64,000 bases of DNA from Tranquillimonas alkanivorans (lineage in GTDB: Bacteria; Pseudomonadota; Alphaproteobacteria; Rhodobacterales; Rhodobacteraceae). The stretch covers positions 1-64,000 of the forward strand of contig NZ_FOXA01000002.1 of assembly GCF_900115595.1 (NCBI RefSeq). Direction: 5' to 3'. The notes beneath the pieces are model-generated. The model ran no database searches and was not told where the DNA came from. It saw nothing but the letters and a program-made list of their open reading frames with translations. This document shows positions 9,095 through 19,172 of the stretch, one piece after another (positions within the stretch are counted from its first letter, which is position 1; every line of letters starts with the position of its first letter). The position numbers and the translations under genes are program-made.

Positions 9095-10180
9095 ATGCTC
9101 TACTGGTTGACCGAGTTCTCTGACGGCGGGGACGTCTTCAACCTGTTCCGTTACATCACGTTCCGTGCGGGCGGGGCGTTCTTCACGGCGCTGATCTTCG
9201 GCTTCCTGTTCGGGCGCCCGCTGATCGACCTGCTGCGCAAGCGGCAGCGCCACGGCCAGCCGATCCGTTCGGACGGGCCGGAAAGCCATGTGGTGTCGAA
9301 GGCGGGCACGCCCACCATGGGCGGCGTGCTGATCCTGGGTGCGCTGGGGGTAGGCACGCTGCTTTGGGCGCGGCTCGACAACCCGTATGTCTGGATGATC
9401 ATCTTCGTGACGACCAGCTTCGGGCTGATCGGCTTCGCCGACGACTACGCCAAGGTGTCGAAGAACAACCACAAGGGCGTGCCCGGCAAGGTCCGGCTGC
9501 TCCTGGGCTTCACCATCGCCGCCATCGCCGGGACGTGGGCCGCGTTCTTCCACCCGGCCGAGCTGTCGTGGCAACTGGCCTTCCCGGTGTTCAAGGAACT
9601 CCTGCTGAACCTGGGCTTCCTGTTCGTGCCCTTCGCGATGATCGTGATCGTGGGCGCGGCCAATGCCGTGAACCTGACCGACGGGCTGGACGGGCTCGCC
9701 ATCATGCCGGTGATGATCGCGGGCGCGACGCTGGGCGTCATCGCCTATGCCGTGGGCCGGGTGGACTTCACCGACTACCTCGAGGTGCACTACGTCCCCG
9801 GCACGGGCGAGATCCTGATCTTCGCCGCCGCGCTGATCGGCGGCGGGCTGGGATTCCTGTGGTACAATGCGCCCCCGGCGGCCGTCTTCATGGGCGACAC
9901 CGGCTCGCTGGCCCTCGGCGGCGCGCTCGGCGCCATCGCGGTGGCGATCAAGCACGAGATCGTGCTGGCCATCGTCGGCGGCCTGTTCGTGGTCGAGGCG
10001 CTGTCGGTGATCATCCAGGTGCTGTATTTCAAGCGGACGGGCAAGCGCGTGTTCCTCATGGCCCCGATCCACCACCACTTCGAAAAGCGCGGCTGGGCGG
10101 AGCCCCAGATCGTGATCCGCTTCTGGATCATCTCGCTGATCCTGGCGTTGATCGGGCTGGCCACGCTGAAGGTGCGCTGA
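9095..10180 (+). CDS. mraY: Phospho-N-acetylmuramoyl-pentapeptide transferase MraY
   Basis: A 361-residue polytopic membrane enzyme, about ten helices, that transfers phospho-MurNAc-pentapeptide to undecaprenyl phosphate to form lipid I. Diagnostic stretches are TPTMGG after the first loop, FADDYAK (catalytic Asp pair), [25 protein letters not shown] and the PIHHHFE histidine motif near the C-terminus. Length is typical. The stop codon shares a base with the start of a 13-codon ORF leading to murD. Confidence 0.96.
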   Translation: MLYWLTEFSDGGDVFNLFRYITFRAGGAFFTALIFGFLFGRPLIDLLRKRQRHGQPIRSDGPESHVVSKAGTPTMGGVLILGALGVGTLLWARLDNPYVWMIIFVTTSFGLIGFADDYAKVSKNNHKGVPGKVRLLLGFTIAAIAGTWAAFFHPAELSWQLAFPVFKELLLNLGFLFVPFAMIVIVGAANAVNLTDGLDGLAIMPVMIAGATLGVIAYAVGRVDFTDYLEVHYVPGTGEILIFAAALIGGGLGFLWYNAPPAAVFMGDTGSLALGGALGAIAVAIKHEIVLAIVGGLFVVEALSVIIQVLYFKRTGKRVFLMAPIHHHFEKRGWAEPQIVIRFWIISLILALIGLATLKVR

Positions 10181-10221
10181 TGAAGGTCTCGCCGACTCTC
10201 GCCCGGAGGGGCGACGCATGA
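10180..10221 (+). CDS. 13-codon coupling ORF between mraY and murD
   Basis: ATG at 10180 overlaps the mraY stop, and its own TGA at 10219-10221 overlaps the murD ATG. The encoded peptide is [13 protein letters not shown]. The murD ribosome site (GGAGGGG) lies inside it. A function as a peptide is doubtful. It would let ribosomes pass from mraY to murD without release, i.e. translational coupling across an otherwise 37-bp gap. Confidence 0.35.
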   Translation: MKVSPTLARRGDA

Positions 10222-11615
10222 TCCCGGTCGCGGGCTTCGAGGGGCGGCGCGTCATGGTCCTGGGCCTCGGCCGCTCGGGGCTCGCGACCGCCCGCGCGCT
10301 CGAGGTCGGTGGCGCGCGGGCGCTCTGCTGGGACGACAGCCCCGAAGCGCGGGCGAAGGCCGAGGCGGCGGGACTGACGCTGCACGATCCCGCGCGCGCC
10401 GATGCCTGGGAGCAGGTGGCGGCGCTGGTTGTCTCGCCCGGCATCCCGCACCTCTATCCCGAGCCGAACAAGTGGATCGCGCGGGCGATGGAGGCAGGCG
10501 TGCCGGTCGACAACGACATCGGCCTCTTCTTCCGCTCTCTCGGCTCCACCGACTGGCACATGCACGACCAGCCGCCGCGGGTGATCGCGGTCACAGGCTC
10601 GAACGGCAAGTCCACGACCTCGGCCCTCATTCATCATGTGCTGACGGAGTGTGGCCGCCCCTCGCAACTGGCCGGCAACATCGGCCGCGGCGTGCTCGAC
10701 ATCGACCCGCCGGCGGATGGCGGCGTCGTGGTGCTTGAGCTGTCGTCCTACCAGACCGAGCTTGCCCGCGCGCTGACGCCGGACGTCGCGGTGTTCACCA
10801 ACCTCACGCCAGACCACCTGGACCGCCACGGCGGCATGGGCGGCTACTTCGCCGCCAAGCGCCGGCTCTTCGCCGAAGGCGGCCCCGACCGCGCGGTGAT
10901 CGGCGTGGACGAGCCCGAGGGACGCTTCCTCGCCAACCAGATGGCCGAGGGGCCGACCGACGACCGGCTGATCCGCGTATCGGTCGACCGCAAGCTCACC
11001 GGCCCCGGCTGGCTGGTCTTCGCGCGGAAGGATTTCCTGACCGAGTGGCGCAAGGGCCGGCAGGTCGCCAGCCTCGACCTGCGCGACATCAAGGGTCTGC
11101 CCGGCACGCACAACCACCAGAACGCCTGCGCGGCCTATGCCGCCGTGCGCGGCCTGGGGCTGTCGCCGAAGGACATCGAGGCGGCGTTCCACACCTTCGC
11201 CGGCCTGCCGCACCGCAGCCAACTGGTCGCCGAGCGGGGGGGCGTTCGCTTCGTCAACGACAGCAAGGCGACCAACGCCGACAGCGCCGCGAAGGCGCTG
11301 CAGGCCTTCGGCCGCATTCGCTGGATCGTCGGGGGGCTGGGCAAGGAAGGTGGCATCGCTTCGCTCGCGCCGCACTTCGACCGGGTCGCCAAGGCCTATC
11401 TCATCGGCCATTCGGCGCGCGAGTTTGCCCTGCAACTCGGCGAGACGCCGCACGAGATCTGCGAGACGATGGAAGCCGCCGTCGCCCGCGCCGCCGCCGA
11501 GGCCGAGCCGGGCGAGACGGTGCTGCTCGCGCCCGCGGCCGCCAGCTTCGACCAGTACCCGGATTTCGAAAAGCGCGGCGAGGATTTCGTCGCCCACGTC
11601 GCCGCGCTCCCCTGA
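10218..11615 (+). CDS. murD: UDP-N-acetylmuramoyl-L-alanine:D-glutamate ligase MurD
   Basis: A 465-residue ligase adding D-glutamate to UDP-MurNAc-L-Ala. A Rossmann-like N-terminal domain ([15 protein letters not shown]) is followed by the ATP loop [11 protein letters not shown] at about residue 126. [19 protein letters not shown] and [15 protein letters not shown] follow; the last is typical of MurD. Last gene before the cluster is interrupted by an opposite-strand gene. Confidence 0.96.
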   Translation: MIPVAGFEGRRVMVLGLGRSGLATARALEVGGARALCWDDSPEARAKAEAAGLTLHDPARADAWEQVAALVVSPGIPHLYPEPNKWIARAMEAGVPVDNDIGLFFRSLGSTDWHMHDQPPRVIAVTGSNGKSTTSALIHHVLTECGRPSQLAGNIGRGVLDIDPPADGGVVVLELSSYQTELARALTPDVAVFTNLTPDHLDRHGGMGGYFAAKRRLFAEGGPDRAVIGVDEPEGRFLANQMAEGPTDDRLIRVSVDRKLTGPGWLVFARKDFLTEWRKGRQVASLDLRDIKGLPGTHNHQNACAAYAAVRGLGLSPKDIEAAFHTFAGLPHRSQLVAERGGVRFVNDSKATNADSAAKALQAFGRIRWIVGGLGKEGGIASLAPHFDRVAKAYLIGHSAREFALQLGETPHEICETMEAAVARAAAEAEPGETVLLAPAAASFDQYPDFEKRGEDFVAHVAALP

Positions 11616-11686
11616 CATCTGTGGTCTCGAAATATCCTCGGGGGGAGCGCCCGCAGGGCGCGGGGGGCGGACGGCCCCCCTCGGCG
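11616..11686. repeat. REP-like intergenic element, copy 1
   Basis: Begins CATCTGTGGTCTCGAAATAT and continues into two hairpins, GCGCCC-GCA-GGGCGC (about 11647-11661) and a G6/C6 stem. The same opening and a GCA-looped hairpin recur at 26886 and 37131. It separates the convergent ends of murD and the flavoprotein gene and may act as a two-way terminator. Confidence 0.55.
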
Positions 11687-11687
11687 C

Positions 11688-12887
11688 TTACCGGCCTCGC
11701 GCCGCGATGGCCGTTCCGGCGGCCCAGCCCGAGGACCAGGCCCATTGGAAGTTATAGCCGCCAAGCCAGCCGGTGACGTCCAGCGCCTCGCCGATGGCAT
11801 GCAATCCCGGCACCGCCTTCGCTTCCATCGTGCGGCTGTCGAGCCCGGCGGTGTCGATGCCACCCAGCGTCACCTCCGCGGTCCGGTAGCCTTCCGAGCC
11901 CGCGGGCTTGAGTTCCCACGCCGTCAGCGCCCCGGCCAGATCCCGCAGGGCGGCGTCGGACATGTCGGCAAGGTTGCAGGTCAGCCCATGCCGCTTCGCC
12001 AGGTCCGCGGCCAATCGCGCGGGCAGAAGGTCGGCCAGCACCGTAGCCATTGCCTTGCGCCCGTCGGTGGCGCGGCGCGCCTTCAGCGTGTCGAACAAGG
12101 CCCCGCCAGGGGCGAGGTCAACCGTGATCGGCTGCCCTTCGCGCCAGTAGGACGACGCCTGAAGCACTGCCGGCCCCGACAGCCCGCGATGAGTGAACAG
12201 CAGCGCCTCTTCGAACCCCGCGCCGCCGGCCGAGACGCGGGCGGGGGTCGCGACGCCGGCCAGCGGCTTGAACCCGGCCTCTTCTCCGAAGGTGAGGGGC
12301 ACGAGGGCCGGGCGCGTCTCGGTCACCTTAAGCCCGAACTGCTCCGCCAGGCGATAGGCGAGGCCGGTCGCGCCCATTTTCGGAATCGACTTGCCGCCGG
12401 TTGCCAGGACCAGGGTGCGCGCCGTTACCTCGAGCCGCCGCCCCTCGCGGTCGAGCGTGACGCGGAAGCCGTCGGGGCCGTGCGACACCTCTCCGATCTC
12501 CGTGCGCAGCCACAGCTCGGCCCCAGCCGCCTCCATCTCGTCCAGGAGCATCCGGATGATGTCCTTGGCGGAGCGGTCGCAGAACAGCTGGCCCAGCGTC
12601 TTCTCGTGCCAGGGGATGCCGTGCCGCTGCACAAGGTCGATGAAATCCCACTGCGTGTATCGCTTTAGCGCGGACTTGCAGAAATGCGGGTTGCCCGACA
12701 GGAACGCCTCGGGGTCCGCGTACATGTTGGTGAAGTTGCAGCGTCCGCCGCCCGAGATCCGGATCTTCTCGCCCGGCGCCTTGGCGTGATCCACCACCAG
12801 CACTCGGCCGCCGGCATGGGCGGCGCACATCAGGCCCGCCGCGCCAGCGCCGAGGATCAGGGTGTCGTAGGTCAGGCCGTCGCTCAT
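11688..12887 (-). CDS. NAD(P)/FAD-dependent oxidoreductase, HI0933/BaiN-like family
   Basis: A 399-residue flavoprotein. The N-terminal dinucleotide fold LGAGAAGLMCAAHAG binds FAD, and the GGGRCNFTN motif (about residue 46) is the family's second signature. ATGGKSIPKMGATG and the C-terminal GEALDVTGWLGGYNFQWAWS complete the FAD site. No substrate is established for most members. I chose the ATG at 12887, 9 residues before the FAD motif, over the upstream in-frame reading to 12941. It is oddly placed on the opposite strand inside the dcw cluster. Confidence 0.88.
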   Translation of the reverse strand: MSDGLTYDTLILGAGAAGLMCAAHAGGRVLVVDHAKAPGEKIRISGGGRCNFTNMYADPEAFLSGNPHFCKSALKRYTQWDFIDLVQRHGIPWHEKTLGQLFCDRSAKDIIRMLLDEMEAAGAELWLRTEIGEVSHGPDGFRVTLDREGRRLEVTARTLVLATGGKSIPKMGATGLAYRLAEQFGLKVTETRPALVPLTFGEEAGFKPLAGVATPARVSAGGAGFEEALLFTHRGLSGPAVLQASSYWREGQPITVDLAPGGALFDTLKARRATDGRKAMATVLADLLPARLAADLAKRHGLTCNLADMSDAALRDLAGALTAWELKPAGSEGYRTAEVTLGGIDTAGLDSRTMEAKAVPGLHAIGEALDVTGWLGGYNFQWAWSSGWAAGTAIAARGR

Positions 12888-12952
12888 GGCCGGGGCAGTG
12901 ACAGGCGGGGCGGGCGAAGGCAAGCGGACGGCGCGCCGCACCCGTAAAACGC

Positions 12953-12981
12953 TGGCCTCGCCCTACCGCATCGGTTAGGCT
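12953..12981 (+). promoter_or_regulatory. Candidate promoter of the ftsW operon
   Basis: TGGCCT (12953-12958), 17 bases, TAGGCT (12976-12981). The opposite-strand gene before ftsW requires a new promoter here. The -10 with its flank (TAGGCTTTCC) is identical to the one before the PopZ-like gene at 42142. The -35 is weak. Confidence 0.4.
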
Positions 12982-13033
12982 TTCCGCAGACCCGGAAAAC
13001 GGGCGCGAAAGAGGCAGTGGAAGGCGGATTCCC

Positions 13034-14200
13034 ATGACTGAGATGGTCTATGGCACCGTGCCCGTGCGTGCGGGGGAGCCGGTGCTTCCCCGGTGGTGGC
13101 GCACCGTGGACAAGTGGTCGTTGAGTTGCGTGCTTCTGCTCTTCGGCATCGGCCTTCTTCTGGGCCTCGCCTCGTCGCCTCCGCTGGCCGCGCGCAACGG
13201 GTTCGAGCCGTTCCACTACGTGCAGCGACAGGCCGTGTTCGGCGGTGCGGCGCTTCTCGCGCTCTGGATGACGACGATGATGTCGCCGCAGCTCGTCCGG
13301 CGTCTGGCGGTGCTGGGCTTCGCCCTGTCGTTCGTGGCGCTTGCGCTGCTTCCCGCCCTTGGCACCGACTTCGGCAAGGGGGCGGTGCGGTGGTATTCGC
13401 TGGGCTTCGCGTCCGTTCAGCCGTCCGAGTTCCTCAAGCCGGGCTTCGTCGTCGTGGCCGCGTGGCTGATCGCGGCGAGCCAGGACTTGGGCGGGCCGCC
13501 GGGCCGGGCGTGGTCGCTGGGGCTGACGATCCTGATCGTGGCGATGCTGGCGATGCAGCCGGATTTCGGACAGGCCTGCCTGATCCTGTTTTCCTGGGGC
13601 GTGATGTACTTCGTGGGGGGCGCGCCGATCGCGCTGCTGGTAGTGCTGGCGGGCGCGGTCGTGCTGGCGGGCACGGTCGCCTATAACAGCTCCGAGCACT
13701 TCGCGCGGCGCATCGACGGCTTCCTGTCGCCCGACGTCGACCCGACGACGCAACTGGGCTACGCCACCAACGCGATCCAGGAGGGCGGGTTCTTCGGCGT
13801 CGGCGTGGGCGAGGGGCAGGTGAAGTGGTCGCTGCCCGACGCGCATACCGACTTCATCATCGCCGTCGCGGCCGAGGAATACGGCCTCGTGCTGGTCCTG
13901 TGCATCATCGCGCTTTACGCCACCATCGTCGTGCGCTCGCTCATCCGCCTGATGCGCGAGCGGGACCCGTTTATCCGCCTGGCCGGCACCGGGCTGGCCT
14001 GCACTTTTGGCGTGCAGGCGCTGATCAACATGGGCGTCGCGGTGCGACTCTTGCCGGCCAAGGGCATGACGCTGCCCTTCGTCAGCTACGGCGGCTCGTC
14101 GCTGATCGCGGGCGGCATCATGGTCGGCATGCTCCTGGCCTTCACCCGCACCCGCCCGCAGGGCGAGATCGGCGACATCCTGATCCAGCGGGGGCGCTGA
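13034..14200 (+). CDS. ftsW: Septal peptidoglycan polymerase FtsW
   Basis: A 388-residue SEDS-family glycosyltransferase with about ten membrane helices that polymerises lipid II at the septum with FtsI. Evidence: W-rich N-terminus, [20 protein letters not shown] (the catalytic-side loop conserved in SEDS proteins), [21 protein letters not shown] (loop 7/8 region) and the C-terminal [14 protein letters not shown]. First gene of the second half of the cluster, with murG starting 1 bp after its stop. Confidence 0.95.
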   Translation: MTEMVYGTVPVRAGEPVLPRWWRTVDKWSLSCVLLLFGIGLLLGLASSPPLAARNGFEPFHYVQRQAVFGGAALLALWMTTMMSPQLVRRLAVLGFALSFVALALLPALGTDFGKGAVRWYSLGFASVQPSEFLKPGFVVVAAWLIAASQDLGGPPGRAWSLGLTILIVAMLAMQPDFGQACLILFSWGVMYFVGGAPIALLVVLAGAVVLAGTVAYNSSEHFARRIDGFLSPDVDPTTQLGYATNAIQEGGFFGVGVGEGQVKWSLPDAHTDFIIAVAAEEYGLVLVLCIIALYATIVVRSLIRLMRERDPFIRLAGTGLACTFGVQALINMGVAVRLLPAKGMTLPFVSYGGSSLIAGGIMVGMLLAFTRTRPQGEIGDILIQRGR

Positions 14201-14201
14201 G

Positions 14202-15317
14202 GTGGCGGCGCCGCTTCTCGTGATCGCCGCGGGCGGCACCGGCGGGCACATGTTCCCGGCGCAGGCGCTGGCCGAGGCGATGCTGGAGCGTGGCTGGCGC
14301 GTTCGCCTGACGACCGACGCCCGAGGTGCACGCTATACCGGCGGCTTTCCAGACGGGGTGGAGATCGTGCAGATCGCCTCGGCCACCTTCGCGCGGGGCG
14401 GGGTGCTGGCGAAGGCGGGTGTGCCGCTGAAGGTGCTGGGCGGCGTCGCGGCGGCGCAGCTCAAGATGCTGCGCGACAAGCCGGCGGTGGTGGTGGGTTT
14501 CGGCGGCTACCCCTCGATCCCGGCGATGGCGGCGGCGTGGACGCTGCGCATCCCCCGCATGATCCACGAACAGAACGGGGTGCTGGGACGGGTGAATCAG
14601 ATTTTCGCGCCCCGCGTCGATGCCGTGGCCTGCGGCACCTGGCCCACCAGGCTGCCCGAGGGGGTCGAGGCCGTGCACACCGGCAACCCGGTGCGCGCGG
14701 CGGTGCTGGAACGGGCGGGCGCGGCGTACATCCCGCCGGGCGATTACCCGATGTCGATCCTCGTGATCGGCGGCAGCCAGGGCGCGCGCGTCCTGTCGGA
14801 CACGGTGCCGCCCGCAATCGCGGCGCTGCCGCTCGACATGCTGAAGAACATCCGCGTGGCGCACCAGGCGCGGGACGAGGACAACGACCGCGTCACCCGC
14901 TTCTATGACGAGCACGGCATCGACGCCGAGGTCAAGCCGTTCTTCACCGACATCCCCCGCCGCATGACCGAGGCGCAGCTTGTCATCAGCCGCGCCGGCG
15001 CGTCGTCGGTGGCGGACATCAGCGTGATCGGGCGGCCCTCGATCCTGATCCCCTATGCCGCCGCGACCGCCGACCACCAAAGCGCCAACGCCAAGGGACT
15101 CGTTGCCGCAGGGGCGACGGTGCGAATCCCTGAATCCAAGCTTGAGGTACAGCCGCTTTCGGAGCAGATACACCTGATCCTCTCGAATCCGGACGGCGCC
15201 CTCGAGATGTCGCGCAACGCGGCACGGCAGGGCATCCCCGACGCCACCGAGCGTCTGGTGCGGATGGTCGAGCAACTGGCAAGCCCCGGAGAGGGCGCAA
15301 TCGAGGGACAGGCATGA
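14202..15317 (+). CDS. murG: Lipid II synthase MurG
   Basis: A 371-residue GT28 glycosyltransferase that adds GlcNAc to lipid I at the inner membrane face. The N-terminal [10 protein letters not shown] loop (about residue 9), [22 protein letters not shown] and the C-terminal donor-site [10 protein letters not shown] are all present. It starts with GTG at 14202, one base after the ftsW stop. Its own stop overlaps the murC ATG by ATGA. Confidence 0.95.
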   Translation: MAAPLLVIAAGGTGGHMFPAQALAEAMLERGWRVRLTTDARGARYTGGFPDGVEIVQIASATFARGGVLAKAGVPLKVLGGVAAAQLKMLRDKPAVVVGFGGYPSIPAMAAAWTLRIPRMIHEQNGVLGRVNQIFAPRVDAVACGTWPTRLPEGVEAVHTGNPVRAAVLERAGAAYIPPGDYPMSILVIGGSQGARVLSDTVPPAIAALPLDMLKNIRVAHQARDEDNDRVTRFYDEHGIDAEVKPFFTDIPRRMTEAQLVISRAGASSVADISVIGRPSILIPYAAATADHQSANAKGLVAAGATVRIPESKLEVQPLSEQIHLILSNPDGALEMSRNAARQGIPDATERLVRMVEQLASPGEGAIEGQA

Positions 15318-16729
15318 ACGCGGCGGTCACCAAGCTTCCCACCGAGATGGGCCCCATCCACTTCGTCGGCATCGGCGGCATCGGCATGTCGGGCATCGCC
15401 GAGGTGCTGCTGAACCACGGCTACATCGTGCAGGGGTCGGACCTGAAGCCGTCGAAGATCACCGACCGGCTCGAGAAGCTGGGCGCGCGGGTGTTCATCG
15501 GGCAGAAGGCCGAGAACCTGGAAGAGGCCGAGGTGCTGGTCATCTCGTCCGCCATCAAGTGCGACAACCCCGAGCTCGACGCAGCCCGCAAGCGCGGCCT
15601 GCCCGTGGTGCGCCGGGCCGAGATGCTGGCCGAGTTGATGCGGCTCAAGTCGAACGTCGCCGTCGCGGGCACCCACGGCAAGACGACCACGACGACCATG
15701 GTCGCCACACTGCTCGACGCGGGCGGGATCGATCCCACGGTGATCAACGGCGGGATCATCCACGCCTACGGCTCGAATGCGCGGGTGGGCGAGGGCGACT
15801 GGATGGTGGTCGAGGCCGACGAGAGCGACGGCACCTTCAACCGCCTTCCGGCGACCATCGCCATCGTCACCAACATCGACCCCGAGCACATGGAGCACTG
15901 GGGCGACTTCGACCGGCTGCGCCAGGGCTTCTACGACTTCGTGTCGAACATCCCGTTCTACGGCGTGGCGGTGTGCTGCACGGATCATCCCGAGGTGCAG
16001 AACCTCGTCGGGCGGATCACCGATCGCCGCGTGATCACCTTCGGCTTTAACACGCAAGCCGACGTGCGCGCGACCAATCTGCGCTATGAAGGCGGCATCG
16101 CACATTTCGACATCGCACTTCAGGCCGAGGACAAGGTGATCGAGGGCTGCACCCTGCCGATGCCCGGCGATCACAACGTGTCGAACGCGCTGGCCGCCGT
16201 GGCCGTGGCGCGGCACCTGGGAATGAAGGGCGCCGAGATTCGCGACGCGCTCGCGGCCTTCGGCGGCGTGAACCGGCGCTTCACTCGGGTGGGCGAAGTC
16301 AACGGTGTCACCGTCATCGACGATTACGGCCACCACCCGGTCGAGATCGCGGCGGTGCTCAAGGCCGCGCGGCAGGCGACGAAGGGCCGGGTGATCGCGG
16401 TGCATCAGCCGCACCGCTACTCGCGCCTGCACACGCTGTTCGACGACTTCTGCGCCTGCTTCAACGAAGCCGACGTGGTGGCCATCGCCGAGGTCTACGC
16501 GGCGGGCGAGGATCCGATCGAGGGGGCGACTCGCGACGACCTCGTGGCCGGGCTGATCCGTCACGGCCACCGCCACGCGCGCGCCATCGTCTCCGAGGAC
16601 GACCTCGAGCGGCTGGTGCGCGAGCAGGCGGCGCCGGGCGACATGGTGGTGTGCCTGGGCGCTGGCACGATCAGCGCCTGGGCCAACAACCTGCCCGAAC
16701 GCCTGGCGGCCGAGCGGATGACGGCGTGA
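15314..16729 (+). CDS. murC: UDP-N-acetylmuramate:L-alanine ligase MurC
   Basis: A 471-residue first Mur ligase of the pathway. [17 protein letters not shown] is the N-terminal Rossmann motif. [15 protein letters not shown] (about residue 118) is the ATP loop. [29 protein letters not shown] and [10 protein letters not shown] are typical of MurC. It overlaps murG by 4 bp and is followed after 40 bp by the two DUF2484 genes. Confidence 0.96.
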   Translation: MNAAVTKLPTEMGPIHFVGIGGIGMSGIAEVLLNHGYIVQGSDLKPSKITDRLEKLGARVFIGQKAENLEEAEVLVISSAIKCDNPELDAARKRGLPVVRRAEMLAELMRLKSNVAVAGTHGKTTTTTMVATLLDAGGIDPTVINGGIIHAYGSNARVGEGDWMVVEADESDGTFNRLPATIAIVTNIDPEHMEHWGDFDRLRQGFYDFVSNIPFYGVAVCCTDHPEVQNLVGRITDRRVITFGFNTQADVRATNLRYEGGIAHFDIALQAEDKVIEGCTLPMPGDHNVSNALAAVAVARHLGMKGAEIRDALAAFGGVNRRFTRVGEVNGVTVIDDYGHHPVEIAAVLKAARQATKGRVIAVHQPHRYSRLHTLFDDFCACFNEADVVAIAEVYAAGEDPIEGATRDDLVAGLIRHGHRHARAIVSEDDLERLVREQAAPGDMVVCLGAGTISAWANNLPERLAAERMTA

Positions 16730-16769
16730 CGCTGGCGCGGCGCGCATATCCGGCGCGGGGAGATGCCGC

Positions 16770-17021
16770 ATGAGTCTTCCGCTTCTGCTTGCCTGCCTGT
16801 GGGTGTTCGCCGCCGCCGTCGTGGCGCTGTTGCCGATGCGGATGCAGATCCTGCCGGGTCTGGCGCTTCTGTTGGCCGCGCCGCTGTTTATCGGCTGGAT
16901 CGGTCAGGCGCACGGGACGCTGCCGGCGCTCGCCGGCACCGCCGCCGCCGTCTCGATGTTCCGCCGCCCGCTCTTGGCGCTGCTGCGCCGGGCCGTACCC
17001 GGTATGGGGGATGCGCCATGA
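16770..17021 (+). CDS. DUF2484 small membrane protein, first copy
   Basis: An 83-residue protein with two or three hydrophobic segments and a basic C-terminus ([10 protein letters not shown]). It matches the DUF2484 family found in Rhodobacteraceae between murC and murB; function unknown. It aligns along its whole length with the next gene (xLxLxLAxLW at the start, RxPLLxLxRR at the end), so the two arose by tandem duplication. The stop overlaps the next start by ATGA. Confidence 0.8.
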   Translation: MSLPLLLACLWVFAAAVVALLPMRMQILPGLALLLAAPLFIGWIGQAHGTLPALAGTAAAVSMFRRPLLALLRRAVPGMGDAP

Positions 17022-17263
17022 CTTTGTCGCTGGTGCTGGCCTTCCTCTGGATCGTCGTGGCGAACGTGCTGGGCATGTTGCCGAGCCGCCACAGCCACTG
17101 GCTCGCGGCCTACGTCCTGATCGCCCTTGGCGTGCCGCTTCTGGGCTTCGTCACCTACGAACACGGCCCCTGGGTGGGTCTGGTGGCGCTGGCGGCCGGC
17201 GCGTCGATCCTGCGCTGGCCGCTCCTCTATCTCGGCCGCTGGCTGACGCGGAGGGGCGGATGA
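17018..17263 (+). CDS. DUF2484 small membrane protein, second copy
   Basis: An 81-residue paralogue of the preceding protein with the same helix pattern and C-terminal [10 protein letters not shown]. It is linked on both sides by ATGA overlaps (to the first copy and to murB), so all three should be made together. Its place inside the wall-synthesis operon hints at an envelope role, but nothing in the sequence shows what it does. Confidence 0.8.
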   Translation: MTLSLVLAFLWIVVANVLGMLPSRHSHWLAAYVLIALGVPLLGFVTYEHGPWVGLVALAAGASILRWPLLYLGRWLTRRGG

Positions 17264-18189
17264 GCGTGGCACTGCCCCCCGTGCGCGGCCGGCTGACCAA
17301 GGGCCGAGCGCTCGCCGACCTGACGTGGCTGCGTGTGGGCGGTCCGGCCGACTGGCTGTTCCAACCCGCCGACGTGGACGACCTTGCCTGCTTCCTGCGG
17401 GACGCGCCCGCTGAGGTGCCGATCTTCCCGATGGGCGTGGGCTCGAATCTTATCGTGCGCGACGGCGGCGTGCGCGGCGTGGTGATCCGGCTGGGGCGCG
17501 GCTTCAACGACACCACTATCGAGGGTGGCCGCGTCCGGGCCGGGGCCGCCGCGCTCGATGCACGTGTGGCCAAGGCGGCGGCCGAGACGGGGCGTGACCT
17601 GACCTTCCTGCGCACGATCCCCGGCGCCATCGGCGGCGCGGTGCGCATGAACGCCGGCTGCTACGGCACCTATGTCGCCGACGTGCTGCTCTCGACCGAC
17701 GTGATCCTGCGCGACGGCAGCCATGAGACGCTGTCGAACGCTGACCTGCGGCTGGCCTATCGCCACAGCGAACTGCCCGAGGGCGCGGTCATCGTTTCGG
17801 CGCTGTTCGAAGCGCCCGAGGGCGAGCCCCAAGCGCTTGAGCGGAAGATGCAGGAGCAGCTCGCCAAGCGCGACGCCACGCAGCCCACGAAGGAGCGGAC
17901 GGCGGGGTCGACCTTCCGCAATCCGGCCGGCTATTCCTCGACCGGCCGGGCCGACGACAGCCACGAGCTGAAGGCTTGGAAGGTGATCGATGACGCCGGC
18001 TTGCGCGGCGCGCGGCGGGGCGGGGCACAGATGTCGGAGAAGCACCCCAACTTCCTCATCAACACGGGAGACGCGACAGCCGCCGACCTGGAGGGGCTGG
18101 GCGAGCAGGTTCGTGAAAAAGTATTTCAAATGTCCGGGATCTCGCTAGAATGGGAAGTGATGCGGATCGGAGAACCGGCCGCCGAATAA
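17260..18189 (+). CDS. murB: UDP-N-acetylenolpyruvoylglucosamine reductase MurB
   Basis: A 309-residue FAD enzyme that reduces UDP-GlcNAc-enolpyruvate to UDP-MurNAc with NADPH. The FAD-domain motif [42 protein letters not shown], the TAGSTFRNP segment with its proton-donor Ser, and the C-terminal EKHPNFLIN are conserved. It is a type with the short C-terminal domain. I chose ATG at 17260, overlapping the upstream stop; the longer frame reads through both DUF2484 genes. Confidence 0.95.
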   Translation: MSVALPPVRGRLTKGRALADLTWLRVGGPADWLFQPADVDDLACFLRDAPAEVPIFPMGVGSNLIVRDGGVRGVVIRLGRGFNDTTIEGGRVRAGAAALDARVAKAAAETGRDLTFLRTIPGAIGGAVRMNAGCYGTYVADVLLSTDVILRDGSHETLSNADLRLAYRHSELPEGAVIVSALFEAPEGEPQALERKMQEQLAKRDATQPTKERTAGSTFRNPAGYSSTGRADDSHELKAWKVIDDAGLRGARRGGAQMSEKHPNFLINTGDATAADLEGLGEQVREKVFQMSGISLEWEVMRIGEPAAE

Positions 18190-18236
18190 AAAGAAATCAG
18201 GGTCCAAGGCAGGACCCGAGTGGCAAGAGTGCGGGC

Positions 18237-19172
18237 ATGTCGAGCAGGGCAGCCCCCAAAGTAGCGGTGATCAAGGGCGGACCCTCGGCCGAGCGCGAGG
18301 TGTCACTGTCCTCGGGACGCGAATGTGCAGCCGCGCTGCGGGGTGAAGGCTTCGAGGTCGTCGAACTGGACGCGGGTCCGGACCTTCCTGCACGTCTGCT
18401 CGAAATCTCTCCCGACATCGTGTTCAACGCGCTTCACGGCCGGTGGGGCGAAGATGGCTGCGTGCAGGGCCTGCTTGAGTGGATGCGGCTGCCCTATACC
18501 CATTCCGGCGTCCTGTCCTCGGCGCTTGCCATGGACAAGATCCGCAGCAAGGACGCGTTCACGCGCGCCGGCCTGCCGGTAATGCCGTCAATGCTGGCTT
18601 CGGCCGACGAGGTGCGGCGCCGCCACGTGATGGACCCGCCCTATGTCGTGAAGCCCTACAACGAAGGGTCCTCGGTCGGCGTCTACCTCGTGAACGAGGC
18701 GGCGAACGGGCCGCCGCAATTGGCCGACGACATGCCCGGCACGGTGATGGTCGAACGTTACGCGCCGGGGCGCGAGCTGACGACGACCGTCCTGGGCGCG
18801 GGGCTGGGGAGCGAGGGCGCGCGCGCCCTGACCGTGACCGATATCGTGACCGACGGCTGGTACGACTACGACGCCAAGTACAAGGCCGGCGGGTCGCGAC
18901 ATGTGGTTCCGGCCGAGGTCCCGCGGGAGGTCTTCGACGCCTGCCTCGACTACGCGCTGCGGGCCCACGACTCGCTTTGCTGCCGCGGCGTGTCGCGCAC
19001 CGATTTCCGCTGGGACGCTGCGCGGGGCGTCGACGGGCTGATCCTGCTGGAAACGAACACCCAGCCCGGCATGACGCCCACCTCGCTCGTCCCCGAGCAG
19101 GCGGCGCAGTGCGGCATCGACTTCGGCACGCTCTGCCGATGGATCGCGGAGGATGCCTCATGCGATCGCTGA
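18237..19172 (+). CDS. ddl: D-alanine:D-alanine ligase
   Basis: A 311-residue ATP-grasp ligase producing the dipeptide used by MurF. GGPSAEREVSLSSG, FNALHGRWGEDG, the ATP-grasp lid VKPYNEGSSVGV, SRTDFRWD and ETNTQPGMTPTSLVPEQA mark the family. The ATG at 18237 is 47 bp after murB; the ribosome site is poor, suggesting partial coupling. The 3' end overlaps ftsQ by 13 bp. Confidence 0.94.
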   Translation: MSSRAAPKVAVIKGGPSAEREVSLSSGRECAAALRGEGFEVVELDAGPDLPARLLEISPDIVFNALHGRWGEDGCVQGLLEWMRLPYTHSGVLSSALAMDKIRSKDAFTRAGLPVMPSMLASADEVRRRHVMDPPYVVKPYNEGSSVGVYLVNEAANGPPQLADDMPGTVMVERYAPGRELTTTVLGAGLGSEGARALTVTDIVTDGWYDYDAKYKAGGSRHVVPAEVPREVFDACLDYALRAHDSLCCRGVSRTDFRWDAARGVDGLILLETNTQPGMTPTSLVPEQAAQCGIDFGTLCRWIAEDASCDR

